Assembly: GCF_964340395.1 (NCBI RefSeq)
Contig: NC_135552.1
Coordinates: forward strand, 27,996,181-28,060,180
Length of the DNA stretch: 64,000 bases
From: Glandiceps talaboti
Lineage: Eukaryota > Hemichordata > Enteropneusta > Spengelidae
Direction of reading: 5' to 3'
How positions within the stretch are numbered: the stretch's first letter is position 1; the number at the start of each line of letters is the position of its first letter. The notes beneath the pieces were generated by a model. That model was not told the origin of the DNA, did not search any database, and saw nothing but the letters and a program-made list of their open reading frames with translations. A program made the translations under genes and the position numbers. Positions 36,944 through 48,701 of the stretch are shown here, piece by piece.

Positions 36944-37375
36944 TGACTTTCATTCACGGGGGTCAGTGAGTTTTTGTCGGGTCAATGGAAAAAAAAACAC
37001 TGACCACCCCTATCCCCCGAAGCTGGAGAAACTGACCGTTCTGTCTGAATGTTTGAGCTCACCAACCAAGTTTCCGATTTGCATTTTCAGTGTGTCATCA
37101 TACCATGGCATAAAAACTGTCAATGATATTTATTTAATTGAAAATCAAACATCTATTGAAATATGTAGTTTTCTAAATATAATCTGTACGTGATAGAACA
37201 GCATCTTTTTACTCTCTGTATTATCCTGTGCGAAAACCAAACAGAAAATTGTGACAACAAAAGTAGGTGTTCAACATTGGCGTAAAAGAAATCTGGATAT
37301 CTCAAAGAAGGAAAGAAGCATAGGCGAAGGAGAAAAAAAATAATTCACAGGTAAGCAGGTGGAAAAAAAATAATG

Positions 37376-37522
37376 ACTCTCCACCAATCTTCCAAGAGCC
37401 TCCCTCCCCCCAGGATATATCAAATGGTCTACCCTTAGAAGTTGTGAATTGGGTTGACCTTTGTAGTTCAAGTAAAAGCAGTCCAGCAAAGTCACAGGAG
37501 AAAAAAGGTTAACGAACTATAT
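37376..37522. repeat. Dispersed repeat cluster upstream of ELOVL6-like 2
   Basis: Three shared pieces are joined here: an inverted copy of the 35.67-kb G-rich terminus (37376-37433), the 52-base segment also found at 3559-3623 (37443-37493), and ACAGGAGA...AGGTTAACGAACTATAT (37491-37522), also at 35468-35500. This suggests a composite old mobile element or nested insertions. Confidence 0.6.
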
Positions 37523-37966
37523 CCAAGCGCATGTATTTTACAAACAAACAATAGTCTCATTCACCGTTGTTTGATCAACTTTCCATGGTGATAGGGTAGC
37601 AGTATTAGCACATTTACATGTCAACAACTCGAGTTGTCCTAATTGATGACGTCACACAGGTTGTACTCATCTATTAACTGATTTGTGAACCGTGTGAATA
37701 TTCCCACAACGTCGTTAGGCACCGTAGTAATACCACAGACACGTAGCTTACCAACTTAATGATTAACCCACTTCGAGTATAGATAAAAACAATAAGGTAA
37801 CCAACAAGTTCACCTGACGACAGATGACAGATAGAAACTACCATCTCGGCACAATATAATATCGTCGAAGTCACGAAACACCGGTATAATCTAGTTACTA
37901 CGTCGTATATTGACAATATTAACCACGTCACCTGCCTGACTTCACTATTGCAAATCATTCATCACC

Positions 37967-38842
37967 ATGTCATCTACTGCAGTACAGTATATCAGTGAGG
38001 CTTTACTATTCACCAAAAGTGATGGAAAAACTGGAGTTTTTCAGCGTCGGTATGACTTCGAATGGGAATTGTTGGATATCAAAACCTGGAAATATCGCAT
38101 GGAAAACTATTGGCATTATTCACTGTATACATGTGTCGCCTATGTTCTACTTATATTTGGTATACAGCGGTACATGAAAGATCGACCTAAATTTTATCTA
38201 AGAGGTCCTTTGGTTGCCTGGAACCTTGGCCTAGCGATTTTCAGCATGTGTGGTGCAGTACGTAGCACTTTAGACTTGATCATAATACAAGTGGAGGATG
38301 GCTTCTACAGGTCAGTTTGCGACAACAAATATTTCGATCCCCAGAGTGAATCGTGCATGGCATTTTGGGGAGTCGTATTCGTTCTTTCTAAAATACCAGA
38401 ACTTGGAGACACTGTGTTCGTCGTTTTGAGAAAGCAGAAGTTAATCTTCCTCCACTGGTACCACCACACCACTGTCCTCGTATTCTGTGTGTTGTGTCAT
38501 TCTGAGAATACCGCCTCTTCTACCTGGTTCCTGACTATGAACTTCTCCGTGCACGCTTTCATGTATCTGTATTACGCGATCAGGGCAGCAGGTTACCGCC
38601 TTCCAATGCCGGTGTGTATGAGTATTACTGTCATGCAGATAGCTCAGATGGTGATGGGATGTGTGCTTCTCATCTATTCCTACATGGTGAAATCAAGAGG
38701 ATTCAGATGTGATATCTCCTACGGCAATTTGACATATGGCGGACTCATGTATCTGAGTTACTTCATCCTTTTCGCAAATTTCTTCTACCAAACCTATTTT
38801 GTGAAGAAAGATAAAATGATGAAGGGAAAGAAGACCGCGTAG
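37967..38842 (+). CDS. ELOVL6: ELOVL6-like very-long-chain fatty acid elongase, paralogue 2 (intronless)
   Basis: This 291-residue ELO-family enzyme is clearly the sister of paralogue 1: most positions align without gaps, including DRPKF(H/Y)LRGPLVAWN and AIRAAGYRLP. Family motifs are KIPELGDT (142-149), the HWYHH catalytic box (163-167) and NFSVHAFMYLYY (192-203). IAQM replaces the usual TQM near 225. The start ATG has a good context (CACCATGT). The coding region has no intron. The protein ends GKKTA, whose last four residues form a textbook KKxx ER-retrieval signal that paralogue 1 lacks. An ATTAAA about 80 bases past the stop could serve as poly(A) signal. It should condense malonyl-CoA with acyl-CoA at the ER; chain-length preference cannot be read from sequence. 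Confidence 0.95.
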   Translation: MSSTAVQYISEALLFTKSDGKTGVFQRRYDFEWELLDIKTWKYRMENYWHYSLYTCVAYVLLIFGIQRYMKDRPKFYLRGPLVAWNLGLAIFSMCGAVRSTLDLIIIQVEDGFYRSVCDNKYFDPQSESCMAFWGVVFVLSKIPELGDTVFVVLRKQKLIFLHWYHHTTVLVFCVLCHSENTASSTWFLTMNFSVHAFMYLYYAIRAAGYRLPMPVCMSITVMQIAQMVMGCVLLIYSYMVKSRGFRCDISYGNLTYGGLMYLSYFILFANFFYQTYFVKKDKMMKGKKTA

Positions 38843-39051
38843 AAATGAACGGAATGACCCAAATATATTGATATTGTGCACACACCCATTTAAATTGCTA
38901 ATTATAAACATGATGTGGGATTTCATTAAAATACAGATCTTGAACTTGTTACAATATAGCAGTAATGGGGAACAGATATACAGATACACAGTGACAGTGC
39001 ACACGGATCAAGGTAACTGCTATGTAGTTGCCGTCGGACAATGATATATGT

Positions 39052-39101
39052 GTGTATGTATGTATGTATGTATGTATGTATGTATATATGTATGTATGTA
39101 T
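39052..39101. repeat. (GTAT)n microsatellite
   Basis: About 12 GTAT units with one ATAT interruption. A (CATA)n tract of complementary sequence begins about 55 bases downstream, so the two could pair. Confidence 0.95.
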
Positions 39102-39155
39102 ACCCTCATCATGCTCATGGCATTGTCTGAGAATGGAAGTCGAGGTCAACGAACT

Positions 39156-39349
39156 TGCATACATACATACATACATACATACATACATACATACATACAT
39201 ACATACATACATACATACATACATACATACATACATACATACATACATACATACACATACATACATACATACATACATACATACATACATACATACATAC
39301 ATACATACATACATACATACATACATACATACATACATACATACATACA

Positions 39350-39379
<30 letters not shown>
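39156..39379. repeat. (ATAC)n microsatellite, ~56 units
   Basis: About 224 bases of CATA/ATAC with a single 2-base slip near 39255. All overlapping long open frames (Tyr-Ile-His-Thr or Met-Tyr-Val-Cys repeats) are artefacts of the repeat. Confidence 0.98.
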
Positions 39380-39380
<1 letters not shown>

Positions 39381-41692
39381 TGTATAATCATAATTGACTT
39401 TAAATGATGATTGCATCAATATTGATAAATCAGACAACGAAGATTTGGGGTTGAATGCAATTATTAATATGACTGAAATATAGTTATTAATTTTGTTATT
39501 GTTTATCGGCCAAACGACAACCGAAGGTTTATTTTATAGTCAACTTCGTTTAACAATCGATGCCACGGTCAAGGTATAAAGGCACGATAGTATTATCGCA
39601 TGAATTCAACGTCAGAGAAGTGAACTCATTGAGAAATCTCACAGCTGGGTGGAAGATATATTAGTCTTACATTCTTCAAGACCGTAACCGTTGACCATAC
39701 ACCCCTGAACCATCACACAAACTTGACATAGTGGAACTTGAAACAAAACAAATCAAAACAAAAATATCAGGTCGTGATATCTAATTGGGTCAAGAAATAC
39801 TCCCCTCTATAGTAATTCAAGGTAGTGTGCAAATGACGGACTAGGAGATATGTTGGATTTGTACGGCGTCGTTAACGTTAGCCATTAAAGTGTATTTGCA
39901 TTCCAATTCCAATTCATGGACAATGCGTTACATCATTAAATGGAGCTAACGTTCAATAACTAGCTAAACATTGGATAAACACGGTAGATTTATTTAATGA
40001 ACATACTATATTTACAGATTTATACAAGTATTTATTTGAAATAATGCTTTGCCGAAGACCGACTGTTTGTTCCTCCTTATGAATTAGATGAAGAGCCGAA
40101 AATGTGAAAGCAAACTAGCCCCGACACACACAACTTTGAGTTGCCAGGGGAGCTTTTCGACCCCACGTACCTTCAACATGCACTTCATACATTCTTCTCA
40201 GAGTGTTCCTGCTGGCCAGTGACCATTCATTTTAAAAATATCATACGCACATACAAACACATTTTTTTGTTTTGTGTCTTTTTTTGACATTTCTACTGGC
40301 AGTGTAATTCCTTTGTATTGAATTTCGATTAGCCTCGAAGGGTGACATTTTGATTGTTAATTTCACTGAGAGGACCAGCGAAAATTTAAAAAATGTGAAT
40401 GACAGTTAGAATAGTGGAATAGCGTAGTAGTAATGTATTATTTGATGTATACGGGTAGGCAATATATCAATTGAGTTTGTAATGGAATTGTTGTAATAAA
40501 TGGATTTATCGGACGGAATACACGTTTGGCTCAAGGTGTACTTGTTTTCGGGTACGTGTTCTAGGGTGTGACTAATTTTCTAGGGTTGGCTGGGGTACAT
40601 GTTTTCCGTGAGGAAGTCGAAATGTTATCATCAATTAATTTCATCCTGATGAGTAATTGTCTTTTAACTTTGACCATTTAAAGTTACTACAAGATAATCC
40701 TAGTCGAATAATGTTGTGAAGAAATCCAGTCGATGTCCTTTCGCCATGATAGAAACGGTGAAGTTCTTTTCTCAAGAAAACTATCACTGTGCATTTCACC
40801 ATAGTCCATGATTTTGTGTGCATTTCTTTATTGATTCATTTCAAATCAAAGGACATATACCTTGCATGAAATAGACACATTCTCTTTATCAATCGCTATC
40901 AATTAGGTGTGTAAAACTTCCCAAAATTGCTGTTTTATCACTTATGTAGATATGTTGAGGCTCTTTATATGTCAGCCTAGCTTAGAACTCAAATGGTTGA
41001 CCTTGACGATGCCCTTTCAAGGGTAGATAAGATCAACCAGAAAGGTTCGAAGTCATATTTATATTCATGATACTGACAGGCTCCCTTACCCCTCTTACAG
41101 TCATACCAGCACACGTTGTCTATAATAGGGCATCATGTTTTCAGTGTGAACTTTTACCATATAGTCTTTATCTGGTCTAATATTGTGAATAGGCTATTTA
41201 TGCATTGATGGTACAATACCATGATTATATTGCCTGGTGTTATACACGTAGTCCCACTCTATGACGTCACCATAGCCAGTACACCACCCAGTCCAATGTT
41301 CAACTCAGCAGGTGTGCGAGGTGGGCCCGGGACATGCACGATTCGTTCCGTATAGTTGTCATTCATTGGAAGGTTATCCTACAACACTATAACAAGTAAG
41401 TCTTAGTATTGTATCCATTGGAAACTGGAGAGAACCGATTTGTAGCTTTGTTTATGAATAATAAAGACCCTTATAGCAGTAGTATAGTATGTTTTATTTG
41501 GCACAAAATTAAATATGAAAAAAAACCATGAAAACTACACAATTCGTGGTCAAAAATAGCAATGCTACAAAACAAACATTGAATGTAATAATGCATAGTT
41601 TAATTTATAAATTTAAATACAAATGGTTATAATTTAGTAAAACAGTTGAGTGATAGACTTCCCTAAACTGTTGACAATGAACCTATTGATTG

Positions 41693-41850
41693 GCCAGATA
41701 AAAACAAAGGTACGCTTGTATTGATACAGTCGTGGGATTTACACAGCGCTGCCAGTGGTATCCCTAGGTTGCCAGATAAAAACAAAGGTACACTTGTATA
41801 GATACAGTCGTGGGATTTACACAACGCTGCCAGTGGTATCCCTAGGTTGC
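41693..41850. repeat. 78-bp tandem duplication
   Basis: Two adjacent copies start GCCAGATAAAAACAAAGGTA and end GTGGTATCCCTAGGTTGC, differing at about four positions, so the duplication is recent. Confidence 0.95.
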
Positions 41851-43677
41851 TAATTATATGCAATTTTGGCAACTTTTTTTGAAATGACATATCTTTTGCA
41901 ATTACACATCCTCCATTGAAATTTTCACACTTGCACCAGAAAATCACAATCTCTACCATAATGTACCACTGAGATAACTCGCAGATGAACATACCGTATG
42001 TACTGTCACTATTTGCATGCTAAACAAGTGAGTGGCTATTTACCCTAGGCAATATATTAGTAATGTATTGAAGAAACATATGTTGCATCAACATTCATAT
42101 TCCATAGAAAATATCATTTATCATATAGAAGACAATTTTTTTACAACTGTAAACACGTATTATAAACTAGTACGATCGTTGTCACCACTTGTACCGTACC
42201 ACTTGAACTTTCATCGCCGCCACTTTACCGTACTAGTACAACCAAGGTATGCATATTAGCTAAGCTACTGGTAATGTGTGTGGTATGTGTTTCTATGGTA
42301 ACAGTCAAATATTGGTACGGTAGACATCCAGCAGATATCATTAGATATTATTCACACAGTTCACACTTGAACATAGTTATACTGGAATCGAAGTTTACCA
42401 CTGATGTAATTACTGATAAAAGATGCAAACTGTAAATACATCACAATGCGACGTGATATTATGAGTTTTAAAAATCACCATGAAAGTATACTCCAAAACT
42501 CATGGCTTGAAAGAAATGTACTACAGTGATATTTTTTAGTAATGAACATTCACCCAAACAATTAATGTCATGCAATGATGTAATATTCGTTGGAAAATAC
42601 ACTTTACAGTAACTTTTTGGTTTCGACACAAGTAAATACATAGTAATGTCTGCAGGAATTGTGTGTTGGAACAAAAACAAAATACAAAGTAAAACTTTTT
42701 TTTCAATTCTGCCACTAGAGTGCGCTCTGTCTGGGCTTTGAATAAAATCAGCGTTATAAAACCCAGTTCTCTTAATTCTGCCACTATACTTGCTCAAGTC
42801 TCAGAACTTATTCACTCTTTATTTGTAAAAATACATCAGTGTGTTCTTTTTCTATGTGATATAGTGACCACAGTCAGTTATTGTGAACACTCAGGCGAGT
42901 GAATACCTAAGCCCACAGCTAATAACGGGGGAGTTGAGGGCATGTTTCTCTACAAAACTAACAATGAACAATAAATTCAAAACGCTTGAAGAATATGAAT
43001 CTCCTGAGGGACTGGTGGCAGTCTAATCTGCAACTAGAGTACGCTGTATCTTGGTGTTAGTCGTCGATGGTCGTTCTTCATATACAAACAATCCAGATTG
43101 TGAAAGTTCACTTATACAACTGAAAATGATGTTTCATCGAACAAATGAAACTCTCTGATAAGCTAAATATGAAAAAATATAACTCATACTAGTTATGTAA
43201 TTTCATTATCTTACGTTTTGACTTTTTGAGTCTGTACGTTAAAATTGCTCAATACGTTAGAATTGATAAAAAGGTCTACTTTTTGCTAGCTGTGAAGTTT
43301 GTTTGGAACTTAAAAAATTGCACATTCTCCATGATGAAATACAAAATATTCCAAAAAGTGATCGTTTTCAGTTAATTGAGCAACGTTGATGCTGCATCCT
43401 CGTGAGAGGGTCATGAACTAATAATTGGACTTTCGAACTTAAAGGTACACATGCACATAATAGTAAATATGCTGATTGTTACTTCTTAGTGAATGGTCAT
43501 CGTTAGACATGCCACGGGATACCAACTTATTTGTAATGTTTAATCAGTATTACGCAAAAAGGACAGGCTTGAAAGAAGTTTTTCACGTTATATTAGGTTG
43601 TACAACTGTATTTAAATTTCCCAACGGTAGGTCTACTCAGTATAGGGTCTATGGTCTAGGGATAGGGGGTCTACTTC

Positions 43678-44301
43678 ACAACGCTAACTGGCTCAGTCTG
43701 TAAGGTCAGAGCGCCCTCATGCATCGACCAATCCCTTCGTCTGGGACAGAAGGTACAGTTCCCCAGACTGGCAAGGAAAGTCTACTTTTCCATATCGATC
43801 AGATTGACGCAGGTAGAATCACTGGAAGATACTTTAACATTTTCAACATACGTAATATATTGTACATACCTGAAAAAGAAAACTTGTGGTTAGAGCTGGC
43901 ATTCTTAAGATATTGCCTAATTACCAGAATTCATTTCATCGTGCAAATGACTCAATTAAATCAAAATCTGCATCGTCAAGCTAAATTGGACATGTGCATC
44001 TTGTTATTGTCAATATACGCTTCTGAACAAATTTACATGGAATTTGAAGTTTGCAACCTTAAGATATTGCCTGATTAGCAAAAAACCATTAATCATGCAA
44101 ATGACTCATTAAAAAATCACAAACTACATATGCACGTTTATAGAACTCGTGCACTTATCAATGTATGTATTAAATTATATGAAATTTATGCAAATATACA
44201 TTCACTGAATGTTTACCAAGCTTCTTCAGTTCTCACTACAACTTAAGATGTCTAACAAGTTTCATTAGAATTGGTGCAGTAGTTTTTGAGAAATCGTATC
44301 C

Positions 44302-44364
<63 letters not shown>

Positions 44365-44365
44365 T

Positions 44366-44405
<40 letters not shown>
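43678..44405 (+). mobile_element. Putative SINE-like element with tRNA-like head and (CAGA)n tail
   Basis: Near 43688 the sequence TGGCTCAGTCTGTAAGG resembles a Pol III A box. About 34 bases later, CATCGACCAATCCC weakly resembles a B box. The right end reads AATTGGTGCAGTAGTTTTTG, then AGAAATCG and a (CAGA)n tail of about 100 bases, a style of terminus common at invertebrate retroposon 3' ends. The body contains a diverged internal duplication with CTTAAGATATTGCCT at about 43903 and 44061. It may be two independent elements. Confidence 0.4.
44302..44405. repeat. (CAGA)n microsatellite
   Basis: About 26 CAGA units with one CATA variant; probably the tail of the SINE-like element to its left. 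Confidence 0.97.
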
Positions 44406-44406
<1 letters not shown>

Positions 44407-45704
44407 AGTATAACATAGCTATCACTTACGGAAGATAAAAATGTAGCAATGTTAGACTAATTATATGTGGAGCCAGACTATAAAATGTAGCAATGGTTTT
44501 GCAATTTATTTAAGTTACAAACACGGAGCATGGCTATCGACATGAGCTATGAGACTACCAAAAGGCAAATAGCTTTTTATACATTTGTGTACTCTGTTCG
44601 GATGTACCGCTAGGTGGCGTTCTAGTCGGTGCTGCACGTATTCATGAAACACGACACAAGCTCAGTGTTCACGATCTCGACGAATGCAGGGTCAACAAAC
44701 TTTTATAGGAAGCGTTGCTCGAAAAGTAGGTCTATTGAATTAAAGACGTAGACAGCTCAGTCTATACAAAAAAAGGCTTGATTACATGCTGGGTTATTGT
44801 CACGTTTATATATATTTGTATCCTCGACCCATGATTCTTTTCTTGATAGATTTACGAAGTATATACATATTTTTTATAGTCTGGCAAGTTCATGCATGTA
44901 AATGTTGACCTTCAAAGAAGGTGGCGGAAGAAGTGAAATATTGATATCAACATATTTTAGTTAGTTATTCATTTACAGTTATTGTTTATCATTTCATATC
45001 ATAGTTGTACCAATCTTGATTAAATCATTGAACAATAGAATACATACGACGCGAAAATTACGTATAGAGAGTTACAAACTGGAGAAAGACCCAGATTTAA
45101 GAAGTATATATGACAGGCCAAGCGTACCCCCAGCAAAGGACGCCATCTTGTACCACGGAAATACACGAAATTATCATAGCATGTGGACATAACTTCATGA
45201 CAAGTAAATATAACATTTGTCCAAAATGAAAATAAGTGATGAATGCAAATATGATCTACGAATATAAAATTGATTTGTCAATATTGAATATCACGAAAAT
45301 ACTACATTTGAGCAAGAATATAAAAAAATCATTGAACCACGTGAATAGATGCCAACGAATAGCAAAATGAAATTTAGGAATACATTGATTTTTTTACAAA
45401 ATGATATCGATTTTCAGTATACAAATGTGTGAATTAACCAATTAAAACATGAAATTGACTGGGAATACAAAATGTGATTTATTCTATGACAAACTGTTTT
45501 ATTGAATATTGCAACAAATGACTTGCCATAGCAGAATGTATAAAGTACAAGCTAGTACGACTCACATATTGGAAGTAGACTATGAATACACGAACACAAC
45601 GAGAGACTTGGCTATCTGACACAACCACAGTCACTTCTCCGCTAATACACACGCTATTCAAGGATTCTTATAATACCAACTAATGACGTCATTAGGCATT
45701 TACG

Positions 45705-45800
45705 AATATTCAAAAATTACCGTCATTATTTTGTATTATGAGGATCCATGACTTATCATAAATAGCTCACAAGATACTGTGCATAACACGCATTTCCTGA
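45705..45800. repeat. Dispersed repeat copy related to 1.77-1.90 kb
   Basis: CATTATTTTGTATTATG and the following TAGCTCACAAGATACTGTGC match CATTATTTTGTATCATG and TAGCTCACAAGTGACTGTGC at 1825-1882. The preceding GAATATTCAAAAATTA is present in the other copy as its reverse complement, suggesting a local inversion or palindromic ancestor. Confidence 0.55.
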
Positions 45801-46703
45801 TGTAACTCATTTTCAGAGGTTAACGCTGTCCTTTACATAAACTCTTTGCAATTGTGATGACTTCTCCGATTTAGGAGCAATGTGGAACCAGTGATCACCC
45901 AAACGTTTTTTCTGCACTAACTGCAAAGTTATTTCAAGTACCTTTAATGGCAAGAAAAATGAGTATCCTGTAAACTACAACCATTCAGATTTACCATATT
46001 TGTCAGATATAATTACAGCAGTGTTATGTGTATGAGTATTGGTACTATATGCGGTGAACATTATAATAGCAACACATGTAATACATCGAGGAATTACATT
46101 TTGTATCTCCTTGTTAGGCTAGAAGCCAAAATATCGTATTAGGTTTACAAAAGACAGCGATACTTCTATTTCCGAGACTAGCGTTTAATTGCATGGGTAC
46201 CGCATTTCGAATCTCAGAGTAGCTTTACCACACAGCTAGGAAACGCTTACAAGTAACCATAAATGACCTTTGATGAAACACAGACAAGTAAGAATGAAAC
46301 CATGGAAGTATCACCCACGGTAATACTAGGAGATCCGACTTCTAACACACGCCCCAATATCCGGGCGATATGAAAGCACGTATGACTATCGAAAGTCTAG
46401 TCTGGAAATTGTGTATTCAGACATTTGACATCTTCTTTGCTTTTATTGACAACAGTGTGCGTGTCAGGAGAAAAATGTGACACACCTTAAGACATTGTTC
46501 CCAAGCTAGACTACACGCTACTGTCGTCATTCGTTTGTAACTTGTTTCTCATGAAAGGCAGGCGAATACAATCGAGATTTTAACAGTGCATGCCCGAACG
46601 AGACCAATGTCGAATTCTATAAAGTGGGCGTTGCTACTTTCTCCTCCTTTCTCTTTACAAATGAGAATTTCCATTTTTGTCTTCAATTCATAAAGTTAAA
46701 GCC

Positions 46704-47555
46704 AACTGCAGCACTGAGGTAGGAAGGACTTCCTACCTGTCCATAAACTGCAGCATTGATGTAGGAAGGACTTCCTACCTATCCATAGACTGCAGCACTG
46801 AGGTAGGAAGGATTCCTACCTGTCCATAGACTGCAGCACTGAGGTAAGTAGGAAGGACTTCCTACCTATCCATAGACTGCAGCACTGAGGTAGGAAGGAC
46901 TTCCTACCTATCCATAGACTGCAGCACTGAGGTAGGAAGGACTTCCTACCTATCCATGATAGACTGCAGCATTGTGGTAGGAAAGACTTCCTACCTATCC
47001 ATAGACTGCAGCACTGAGGTAGGCAGGACTTCCTACCTGTCCATAGACTGCAGCACTGATGTAGGAAGGACTTCCTACCTGTCCATAGACTGCAGCACTG
47101 ATGTAGGAAGGACTTCCTACCTGTCCATAGACTGCAGCACTGAGGTAGGGAGGACTTCCTGCCTATCCATAGACTGCAGCACTGAGGTAGGAAGGACTTC
47201 CTACCTGTCCATAGACTGCAGCACTGAGGTAGGAAGGACTTCCTACCTGTCCATAGACTGCAGCACTGAGGTAGGAAGGACTTCCTACCTGTCCATAGAC
47301 TGCAGCACTGAGGTAGGAAGGACTTCCTACCTGTCCATAGACTGCAGCATTCATCAGGTAGGAAGGACTTCCTACCTGTCCATAGACTGCAGCACTGAGG
47401 TAGGAAGGACTTCCTACCTGTCCATAGACTGCAGCACTGAGGTAGGAAGGACTTCCTACCTATCCATAGACTGCAGCACTGAGGTAGGAAGGACTTCCTA
47501 CCTATCCATAGACTGCAGCACTGAGGTAGGAAAAACCCTACCTGTCCATAGACTA
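46704..47555. repeat. 42-bp minisatellite, ~20 copies, each with a hairpin
   Basis: The unit contains CTGCAGCACTG, then AGGTAGGAAGGACTTCCTAC, then CTGTCCATAGA. AGGTAGGAAG and CTTCCTACCT are complementary 10-base arms around GA, so every unit can form a stem. Because 42 is divisible by three and stops are absent from several frames, frames of 266 codons (-) and 222 codons (+) run through the array as 14-residue repeats. These are not judged to be genes. Three or four units carry small insertions (near 46844, 46958 and 47352). Confidence 0.97.
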
Positions 47556-47932
47556 CTGGCAATCTCCTACAGAGTGCATACCAACCGTGATTGTGATACA
47601 CTGATTTTATTTGCATATAAATAGTACCATAGATTACGCAAGTACCCTTTCATACTTCACATAATAAACCTTTACAAAGAACTTGTTTGAGCATTTCAAT
47701 CTCACTGCAGTGATTGAATAAACCAAGCTATGCATGTAGTGACCTGTATTCTTTCAGTGACTTTAACAAAGCCTCAGTAATGGCTGACCTAACAACCACC
47801 AACACATAACATACTACGTTTCATGACATGATATATATTTTACCAATTTTCGTTTCTTTTCTAACACTAGCAGCATTTATTCACGTGTTTGAGCATTTAA
47901 TTAATTAGATCACACCGTCCTGTATCCTTTCA

Positions 47933-48205
47933 GCAAGGAGGTTTAAGAGAATGCTCTTAAAACTCGTTGCTTTGAGAGAATTGACAAAGCCCAACGAATC
48001 AGTTAGTTATCATCACCACCACAGGCTAATGATGGGCATCGTCGTAAACCACACCCTTTTACGGCACCGTCCAAGAAGACACCGATCTATTTCGTTGCTT
48101 CACAGGCTGTCAGCCGAAATATGTACTCTGGTTTGCGAGAATGATGATGAGATGAGTTCATCTCGCGAGTCGCGAGACATTCTAAAAGTATTAAAATACT
48201 ATTGA
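47933..48205 (+). CDS. Possible terminal exon of an unrecognised gene
   Basis: A good acceptor (TGTATCCTTTCAG) precedes an open frame reading RRFKRMLLKLVALREL and ending SRDILKVLKYY-stop. Composition is less AT-rich than the flanks, with varied Arg codons. No domain is recognised and no upstream exon was found, so this may be chance. It overlaps the CpG-rich palindrome at 48161-48177. Confidence 0.2.
   Translation, partial: ARRFKRMLLKLVALRELTKPNESVSYHHHHRLMMGIVVNHTLLRHRPRRHRSISLLHRLSAEICTLVCENDDEMSSSRESRDILKVLKYY
48161..48177. promoter_or_regulatory. CpG-rich palindrome TCTCGCGAGTCGCGAGA
   Basis: The sequence is symmetrical around a central G and contains two overlapping halves of the TCTCGCGAGA element that recruits BANP at mammalian CpG-island promoters. 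It is unusual in this CpG-poor DNA. Motif match only. Confidence 0.3.
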
Positions 48206-48316
48206 CTTTATATACTGTATCACTGTATAAACTATTTCGTGTCAAATAAAATATATTACACTATTCTATGCTGTGAAATTGAATAATATTATAATCATCT
48301 CACGTTATGCAAATAG

Positions 48317-48403
48317 CTAAACGCCTGGGACCATATCCGGATCAATTTCACAACACATGTCGGAGAGAAGTTGGCTATCGAACAACACTCCGTTTTCACG
48401 CAT
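48317..48403 (-). CDS. Possible 28-residue microprotein frame in a spliced minus-strand transcript
   Basis: A strong acceptor (TTTATTTTGCAG) is followed by TG-ATG and 28 codons reading MRENGVLFDSQLLSDMCC..., ending in DPDMVPGV. Codon composition looks protein-like. A donor (AAG/GTATGT at 48652) lies 250 bases upstream, with an E2F site just before it. The short frame may be a uORF, a microprotein or chance. Not recognised. Confidence 0.25.
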   Translation of the reverse strand: MRENGVLFDSQLLSDMCCEIDPDMVPGV

Positions 48404-48690
48404 CACTGCAAAATAAAGTTGTTGTTTTGTATTATATATCGCCATGCAACTGCACACCTTTATAACTTGCCAATGAATGGTCACCTTTGCTATCATATAT
48501 AGTTGTATATTTGTATAGCTATTGTATAGCTTGTTCCTGTCGTTCCAATCGCCACGACGTGTTATCACCAAATTTACCGCAAATATTATTTTGTTACAAG
48601 TATAGTAACTTTTAAGCCCTTTTCTTAGGGTCAAATTGTAAGCTTACATACCTTGGTTAATGAGTACGCGAGAGAACTAGAGTGAGAAAC

Positions 48691-48701
48691 TTTCCCGCCA
48701 A
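48691..48701 (-). promoter_or_regulatory. Consensus E2F site
   Basis: TTGGCGGGAAA on the minus strand is an exact E2F/DP consensus. It lies about 40 bases upstream of a consensus splice donor on the same strand, as expected for the promoter-proximal first exon of a cell-cycle-regulated gene. No such gene was recognised. Confidence 0.35.

Larger units (their letters stand above)
30632..37966. other. Intergenic region before ELOVL6-like 2
   Basis: No gene is recognised in 7.3 kb. The region contains the TGACC higher-order minisatellite (32.1-33.0 kb), a (TTG)n tract, a 21-bp triple repeat at 35.2 kb, G-homopolymer-rich MITE-like ends at 35.7 and 37.4 kb, and a diverged tandem duplication near 36.5-36.9 kb. 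Confidence 0.6.

Noticed and set aside
35671-37433. A single 1.8-kb transposon bounded by the two G-rich inverted ends
   Set aside because: The ends are alike, but no transposase, target duplication or shared internal structure supports one element; two separate copies are equally likely.
39028-39437. Tyr-Ile-His-Thr and Met-Tyr-Val-Cys repeat proteins
   Set aside because: Translations of the (ATAC)n microsatellite.
46816-47624. Open frames of 266 (-) and 222 (+) codons made of 14-residue Cys-rich repeats
   Set aside because: They are the automatic result of a 42-bp tandem repeat lacking stops; both strands are equally open and there is no promoter, splice or conservation evidence.
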